Positions 5,696 through 6,806 of a DNA stretch of 6,806 nucleotides are shown in pieces. A program made the position numbers and the translations under genes. How positions within the stretch are numbered: position 1 is the stretch's first letter; every line of letters begins with the position of its first letter. Source of the DNA: Clostridiales bacterium (GTDB lineage: Bacteria > Bacillota > Clostridia > Oscillospirales > Acutalibacteraceae); the NCBI GenBank assembly GCA_020860025.1, contig JAJBVC010000207.1, forward strand, positions 1 to 6,806, written 5' to 3'. Below the pieces are notes generated by a model, which made no database searches, had not been told where the DNA came from, and saw only the letters and a program-made list of their open reading frames with translations.

Positions 5696-6806
5696 AGATT
5701 GAGCGTTTCGTTTTCATCATCGCTCAGAAAGCTGTATGAAAAGATATAATAGCCGTCAACTCCCGTAAGCTTTGAAAGGTATGTTACCTGTCGTGAAATA
5801 ATATCATCATTTTCAACAAATTCATTTATGCCAAGATCGCCCGCAAACGTATCCTCTTTACCGCATTTATAAAGAGGAAGCGCAACATATAAATCGCACT
5901 GCGCCATCTGCGCCCAGATTTTAGCAGTTTTCATAAAAGGTTGGCTTTCGTTTTTAAAGCCGAAATAAATTTGAGGGCATATGTAATCAACGTATCCCTC
6001 GCTTGTTGACCATAACTCGACATCGGCATAAAGCGAGCTGTAATTATTGCTTATATTTGCGGCGGGACTTATTCCGAAAGTAACGTCACTGTTAAGTTCT
6101 TTGATTGCGGAATAAACACTTTTTACCATATTGTTTACATTATCTCTGCGCCAATCGGCAAGCGACATATCACCGCCGTTTGACTTGTAGTCATTATAAT
6201 AGTCTTCATCAATGCTTTCATCCTGTGTCGGATAAAAATAATCGTCAAAGCAAATACTGTCCACATCATAATTTTGAACAATTTCCTTTACGCCGTTTAC
6301 AATAAGTTCGGTAACCTCATTGCTTGCAGGATTAAAATATATTCCCGAATCCGTTACTATGAGTTTTTCACTGTCTTTCCATTCAAGCGCAATATTATCA
6401 TTTGACAGTTTTGAAAAATCAGTATCCTGATGAACACGGTACGGATTTATCCAAGCCTCAATTGTCAGCCCGTATTTATGTGCATAATTAACCATAATCT
6501 TAAGCGGGTCATATTCAAGCTCATCACCCTGATTACCAAAACAGTACTCGCCGACAGGAAAGTAAGCTGAATCGTAAAATGCATCGGCACACGGTCTGAC
6601 CTGAACTGTAATTCTGTTAAAACCTTTCTCATTGAGTTCTTTAAAGCAAGCCGATATTGACTTTTTAAAATCTTTTTCTTTATTGTCAAGCGTAAATACG
6701 GACAATTCATAATATGTCATCCAAACTGATTTTACGACGGTTTTTGACTCATTACTTTCAGTTTCAGACTCAGATTTACTTATAGTACAACCGGAAAAAA
6801 TAAATA
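5662..6806 (-). CDS. GHL10 (DUF187/YngK-like) glycosyl hydrolase-like lipoprotein, 5' end outside window
   Basis: Predicted surface lipoprotein with a GHL10-type (PF02638) TIM-barrel domain. The first in-window ATG (6720) is not the true start. The frame stays open to the window edge and encodes a lipobox-like FIFSGC (Cys codon 6789-6787) and a Ser/Glu-rich linker, then KSVWMTYYEL, which matches the family's usual N-terminal strand. Further GHL10 blocks, numbered from M at 6720, are VQVRPCADAFYDS (39-51), EAWINPYRV (88-96), DVDSICFDDYFYP (152-164), WRRDNVN (190-196), FGISPAA (215-221), VDYICPQIYFG (244-254) and LPLYKCG (281-287). The acidic pair in FDDYFYP is typical of the family. Substrate is unknown; cell-wall or other glycans are suggested by family context only. 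The mature part is 375 residues. Only the start codon and most of the signal peptide are missing. Confidence 0.9.
   Translation of the reverse strand, partial: FIFSGCTISKSESETESNESKTVVKSVWMTYYELSVFTLDNKEKDFKKSISACFKELNEKGFNRITVQVRPCADAFYDSAYFPVGEYCFGNQGDELEYDPLKIMVNYAHKYGLTIEAWINPYRVHQDTDFSKLSNDNIALEWKDSEKLIVTDSGIYFNPASNEVTELIVNGVKEIVQNYDVDSICFDDYFYPTQDESIDEDYYNDYKSNGGDMSLADWRRDNVNNMVKSVYSAIKELNSDVTFGISPAANISNNYSSLYADVELWSTSEGYVDYICPQIYFGFKNESQPFMKTAKIWAQMAQCDLYVALPLYKCGKEDTFAGDLGINEFVENDDIISRQVTYLSKLTGVDGYYIFSYSFLSDDENETLNLYSAMQNSFSQ

Noticed and set aside
5699..5727. Inverted repeat (TGAGCG / CGCTCA) just after the mtaB stop, considered as its terminator
   Set aside because: The stem is only about 6 bp with a 15-base loop and no T-tract follows on the plus strand. 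The bases also code for the C-terminus of the GHL10 protein.
1..6806. A defence island, mobile element, CRISPR array or biosynthetic cluster
   Set aside because: There are no direct-repeat arrays, transposase or integrase motifs or tRNA genes. All six genes fit housekeeping, metabolic or cell-envelope families or are a lone small protein.

Overview
This 6.8-kb window looks like ordinary chromosome from a low-GC, Gram-positive anaerobe, most likely a gut-type clostridium (Oscillospiraceae/Lachnospiraceae-like). The evidence is AT-rich DNA, strong Shine-Dalgarno (SD) sites, a short Firmicutes-type glucose-6-phosphate isomerase, a DacF-like D,D-carboxypeptidase, MtaB, a lipoprotein of the GHL10/YngK family, and a FucO-type iron alcohol dehydrogenase. 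The genus cannot be fixed from the sequence. There is no mobile element, CRISPR array, rRNA, tRNA or phage gene, and I found no obviously new multi-gene system.

Layout: fucO (53-1198, +) is read alone and ends at a strong hairpin terminator (1212-1253) that probably also stops transcription arriving from the opposite strand. From the other side comes a minus-strand group: a DacF-like carboxypeptidase (3176-4312), pgi (1742-3088), and a small P-loop NTPase-like protein of unknown function (1288-1704). A compact intergenic region (4313-4408) separates the carboxypeptidase from the divergent plus-strand gene mtaB (4409-5695), which has a near-consensus extended -10 promoter. mtaB runs tail-to-tail into, and overlaps by 34 bp, a minus-strand GHL10 lipoprotein gene (5662 to the window end). 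The 5' end of that gene lies outside the window.

Together the genes cover central sugar metabolism (pgi), fermentative aldehyde/alcohol redox (fucO), cell-wall trimming (dac and possibly the GHL10 lipoprotein) and tRNA modification (mtaB). Nothing shows that they form one pathway. Three starts were corrected from the longest possible reading frame. The P-loop protein and the carboxypeptidase each start at an internal ATG preceded by a good SD. The GHL10 gene is longer than its first in-window ATG suggests and carries a lipobox at the window edge. The most interesting item is the small uncharacterised P-loop protein downstream of pgi. No stretch longer than 300 bases lacks a gene.
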